A stretch of DNA of 9,764 bases from an uncultured Gemella sp. (GTDB lineage Bacteria > Bacillota > Bacilli > Staphylococcales > Gemellaceae). A model generated the notes under the pieces. It searched no databases, had not been told where the DNA came from, and was given only the letters and a program-made list of their open reading frames with translations. Each line of letters begins with the position of its first letter. The first letter of the stretch is position 1. The stretch lies in NCBI GenBank assembly GCA_945929765.1, contig CAMEOL010000027.1, positions 1 to 9,764 on the forward strand. The letters run 5' to 3'. A program made the translations under genes and the position numbers. Positions 7,980 to 9,764 of this stretch are shown piece by piece.

Positions 7980-8009
7980 ATTATATCATTATTAATTTTT
8001 TCTTTGCAA
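7980..8009 (-). promoter_or_regulatory. Probable nrdG promoter
   Basis: On the minus strand TTGCAA (8009-8004) and TATAAT (7985-7980) are separated by 18 bases. This places a start point about 16-20 bases before the TTG start codon of nrdG, just ahead of the G-rich RBS. Confidence 0.6.
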
Positions 8010-8023
8010 ATTATTCTATAAAT

Positions 8024-8038
8024 AATAAGTGTCTTATT
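8024..8038. promoter_or_regulatory. Palindromic candidate operator between nrdG and pcp
   Basis: AATAAG and CTTATT form a perfect 6-bp inverted repeat around TGT. It lies between the two divergent promoters and overlaps the -35 box of pcp (8037-8042) by two bases. Its place suits a repressor or redox-regulator site, but it does not match the NrdR box I know, and no regulator is encoded nearby. Confidence 0.4.
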
Positions 8039-8065
8039 GCAATAAAAATATATTTTTTTTATAAT
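8037..8065 (+). promoter_or_regulatory. Probable pcp promoter
   Basis: TTGCAA (8037-8042) and a perfect TATAAT (8060-8065) with a 17-base spacer. The start point would be near 8072, about 25 bases before the pcp start codon. The -35 hexamer is the same as that of the divergent nrdG promoter. Confidence 0.7.
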
Positions 8066-8096
8066 ATAAATTATAAAACTTAGGAGAAATAATTAA

Positions 8097-8744
8097 ATGA
8101 AAATACTAGTAACAGGCTTTGAGCCTTTCGATAGAGAGAAAATTAATCCTTCCAACTTGGTATTAGACATGTTACCTAAAAATATATTAGGTTTTGATAT
8201 AGTTACACGTACTATTCCAACTGCCTTTAATAAAAGTTCTGAAAAATTAAAACTATATATTAATGAATTTTCTCCCGAAATAGTAGTATGTCTTGGACAA
8301 GCCGGTGGAAGAAGTAAAATTTCTGTAGAGAGAATAGCAATAAATATAGATGATGCTAGAATACCTGATAATGATGGGAATCAACCAATCGATGAATGTA
8401 TTCAACAAGATGGAGAAAATGCATATTTTTCTACTTTACCTATTAAAGCAATTGTCCAAAATTTATTAAACAAAAATATAGAAGCCGAAATTTCTAATAG
8501 TGCAGGAACTTTTGTCTGTAATCATATAATGTACAACGCTCTTCATTATGCCAAAAAGAACAACAATAATTATAAAGCAGGATTTATTCATATACCTTAT
8601 ATTCCAGAACAAACAATAAATAAAATTAACACACCTTCTATGGAATTAGAAATAATACGCGACGCAATTATTATAGCTATCGAAACAGCAATAACATTCC
8701 TAAATAAAGACGATCTTATAATTACTGGCGGGAAAGAACACTAA
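8097..8744 (+). CDS. pcp: Pyrrolidone-carboxylate peptidase (pyroglutamyl peptidase I)
   Basis: A cytoplasmic cysteine peptidase of family C15 that removes N-terminal pyroglutamate from peptides. The 215-residue length is standard for the bacterial enzyme. The N-terminal MKILVTGFEPFD with NPS (17-19) is characteristic. The catalytic triad can be placed: Glu78 in GGRSKISVERIAIN, Cys141 in SNSAGTFVCNH, and His165 in GFIHIPYIP. The ATG at 8097 follows TAGGAG with a spacer of ten bases and a well-placed promoter. It is monocistronic and diverges from nrdG. Terminators appear only 220 bases further on (8965-8997), so the 3' UTR is either long or the transcript ends without an evident hairpin. Together with the M42 peptidase it fits an organism that scavenges peptides. 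Confidence 0.96.
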   Translation: MKILVTGFEPFDREKINPSNLVLDMLPKNILGFDIVTRTIPTAFNKSSEKLKLYINEFSPEIVVCLGQAGGRSKISVERIAINIDDARIPDNDGNQPIDECIQQDGENAYFSTLPIKAIVQNLLNKNIEAEISNSAGTFVCNHIMYNALHYAKKNNNNYKAGFIHIPYIPEQTINKINTPSMELEIIRDAIIIAIETAITFLNKDDLIITGGKEH

Positions 8745-8964
8745 TTTTAATTAGTAGATTGGTTGCTCTTTATAAAATTTTACAATTTTTGATCTTTTAT
8801 TGTATTAAAAATTTCTTCTTCTATTTTCATAATAAATTTTGAATATAATTAATAATGACGTAATACATTTTATATTCATCTATGTACTCACGCCGTATTA
8901 TATATTTACTTTTTTTCTATGCTTTTTTGTATTTATTAATTTATTTATTGTTATAAATTAAATT

Positions 8965-8997
8965 ATGCGGTAGGTGTTTTTTTATCACCCACCGCAT
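8965..8997 (+). terminator. GC-rich terminator hairpin
   Basis: ATGCGGT-A-GGTG (8965-8976) pairs with CACC-C-ACCGCAT (8986-8997) apart from one A/C mismatch, with a T-rich 9-base loop. TTTATTATA follows on the plus strand. It is the most GC-rich island in the region and probably ends transcripts from pcp or from an unrecognised small transcript just upstream. Confidence 0.65.
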
Positions 8998-9011
8998 TTA
9001 TTATACAGCCA

Positions 9012-9050
9012 AAAAATAAAACTATCTCTTTTTGAGATAGTTTTATTTTT
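9012..9050. terminator. Bidirectional intrinsic terminator
   Basis: AAAAATAAAACTATCTC (9012-9028) and its exact reverse complement (9034-9050) form a perfect 17-bp stem with a TTTTT loop. Both strands end in a T-rich run. It starts five bases after the sortase stop codon on the minus strand and also backs up the plus-strand terminator at 8965-8997. Confidence 0.9.
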
Positions 9051-9055
9051 ATTTC

Positions 9056-9764
9056 TTATCTAGTTTTTTTGTATTCAACTTTATCTTTATTTTTCGCTAA
9101 GAAATCTTCCATTTCGTTATCTGGAATTAAACGGTAGTATAGTAATGAACGAATTGTCTCACCATCTTCACGACAAGTTGCTAATACTAAATATTTGTCA
9201 TTTGCACTAACTTTAACATCTGGCTTATTAGTTTTCGCAAGAGAACGAACACCGTTTAAGTTAGCAGTAAATGCTTCGTCATTTTCAAATGCTACTTGAT
9301 AATATTCTGTATCTTCTGGAACAACAGATAAGAACATTGATTCATAATAGTATTTTCTTTCTGGTGTTTCAATTACTAAATATGGATGAGAATCTAGATA
9401 ATCTTGTTTTTCGAAGAAATTAACATCGTTAAACATTCTGTGGTCACTTACTTGACTTCCACGAGCATGTCCGAATAACCAAGTTAAACGATCTTTGAAA
9501 TCTGCCTTATTCTCATAATCCATAAATACAGCACCTAATTGTGGTACGTTAGCACCCTCGAATGTCTTATCTAGATAAGTTGCATTGTCTGTAGTTTGTA
9601 CTATTGGTTCCTCTAATTCAGTACCAGGTATATATATATATCCTATAGTATCTTTATTAGTAGCTTTCAAACCATCAAACTTTTCTTTTAAATAAGCTTT
9701 TTCTTCAGCACTTACTTTATACGTACTTTCTGTGCTTGTTGAACTACTACTAGAGCTAGTATCA
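9056..9764 (-). CDS. srtB: Class B sortase, partial (N-terminus cut by right edge)
   Basis: A membrane-anchored transpeptidase that attaches surface proteins to the cell wall or links pilin subunits. I read 235 residues in frame from the edge, with no start inside; a TTG at 9670 is internal, because coding continues upstream of it. The catalytic residues are His99 (LFGHARGS), Cys197 (LVLATCRED) and Arg205 (TIRSLLYYR), numbered from the first visible residue. DTIGYIYIPGT and EEPIVQTTDNATYLD match the sortase fold entry. The long stretch between YYYESMFLSVVPEDTEYY and the Cys, with a predicted helix, is typical of class B rather than class A or C. The residue before TC is Ala rather than the usual Ser of TLSTC. 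The visible N-terminus is a Ser/Thr-rich linker that should join the catalytic domain to an N-terminal membrane anchor outside the window. No LPXTG or NPQTN substrate, pilin or haem-uptake gene is in view, so its substrate is unknown. Confidence 0.88.
   Translation of the reverse strand, partial: DTSSSSSSTSTESTYKVSAEEKAYLKEKFDGLKATNKDTIGYIYIPGTELEEPIVQTTDNATYLDKTFEGANVPQLGAVFMDYENKADFKDRLTWLFGHARGSQVSDHRMFNDVNFFEKQDYLDSHPYLVIETPERKYYYESMFLSVVPEDTEYYQVAFENDEAFTANLNGVRSLAKTNKPDVKVSANDKYLVLATCREDGETIRSLLYYRLIPDNEMEDFLAKNKDKVEYKKTR

Larger units (their letters stand above)
8745..9055. other. Intergenic region with two terminators, otherwise no recognised gene
   Basis: About 310 bases between pcp and the sortase gene. 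The first 220 bases are very AT-rich, with no recognised protein or RNA family. They hold a 24-codon ORF at 8882-8956 (+) for a very hydrophobic peptide starting MYSRR, but it has no RBS and hydrophobic ORFs are expected in T-rich DNA. Two strong hairpins close the region and are listed separately. Confidence 0.55.

Noticed and set aside
7898..8083. 61-codon plus-strand frame and a 75-codon plus-strand frame at 7090-7317
   Set aside because: The first covers the divergent promoters and is dominated by Ile/Asn/Lys from AT-rich DNA; the second is antisense to the YwqG-family gene.
8740..8755. Perfect 7-bp palindrome ACTAATT-TT-AATTAGT at the pcp stop codon as a terminator
   Set aside because: The stem is all A/T-rich, has a 2-base centre and no following T-run.

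Overview
The window is AT-rich, compact and typical of a low-GC Gram-positive (Bacilli-type Firmicute). Supporting signs are a long Bacillus-type SRP RNA with an Alu domain, a CshA-like DEAD-box helicase, a class B sortase, AGGAG-type ribosome binding sites, a TTG start, and many intrinsic terminators. The protein set and base composition would fit Gemella or a close relative, but I infer that from general resemblance; no sequence search was possible.

Layout, left to right: (1) the N-terminal 246 residues of an M42-family metallo-aminopeptidase, minus strand, cut by the left edge. (2) A 203-residue protein of unknown function, built of about six ~28-residue units, downstream of the DEAD-box RNA helicase gene cshA; a terminator or attenuator hairpin sits between the two. 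(3) A tandem pair of Nudix hydrolase genes upstream of cshA. The first (203 aa) is intact. The second is a pseudogene with two in-frame stops, one replacing a metal-binding Glu of the Nudix box. (4) A hairpin element of about 80 bases that shares one arm with the cshA terminator and has GGCTCT/AGAGCC inner ends. (5) A MATE-family efflux transporter. (6) The SRP RNA gene with a near-consensus promoter and a downstream terminator. (7) nrdG (anaerobic ribonucleotide reductase activase) followed closely by a YwqG/DUF1963 gene. (8) pcp (pyroglutamyl peptidase I), the only clear plus-strand gene, divergent from nrdG; two mirrored promoters and a palindrome lie between them. (9) A 310-base non-coding stretch with two strong terminators, then a class B sortase gene entering from the right edge.

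Most genes are housekeeping or peripheral metabolism (peptide turnover, RNA metabolism, nucleotide sanitation, efflux, protein targeting, anaerobic dNTP synthesis). They do not form one pathway. Apart from the possible cshA/203-aa unit, the Nudix pair and the nrdG/ywqG pair, they look like independent transcription units.

I found no CRISPR array, prophage, transposase, toxin-antitoxin pair or recognisable defence cassette. The least explained items are the repeat-built 203-aa protein with its attenuator-like leader, the shared-arm hairpin elements, and the nrdG/pcp control region. None is strong evidence for a new system.
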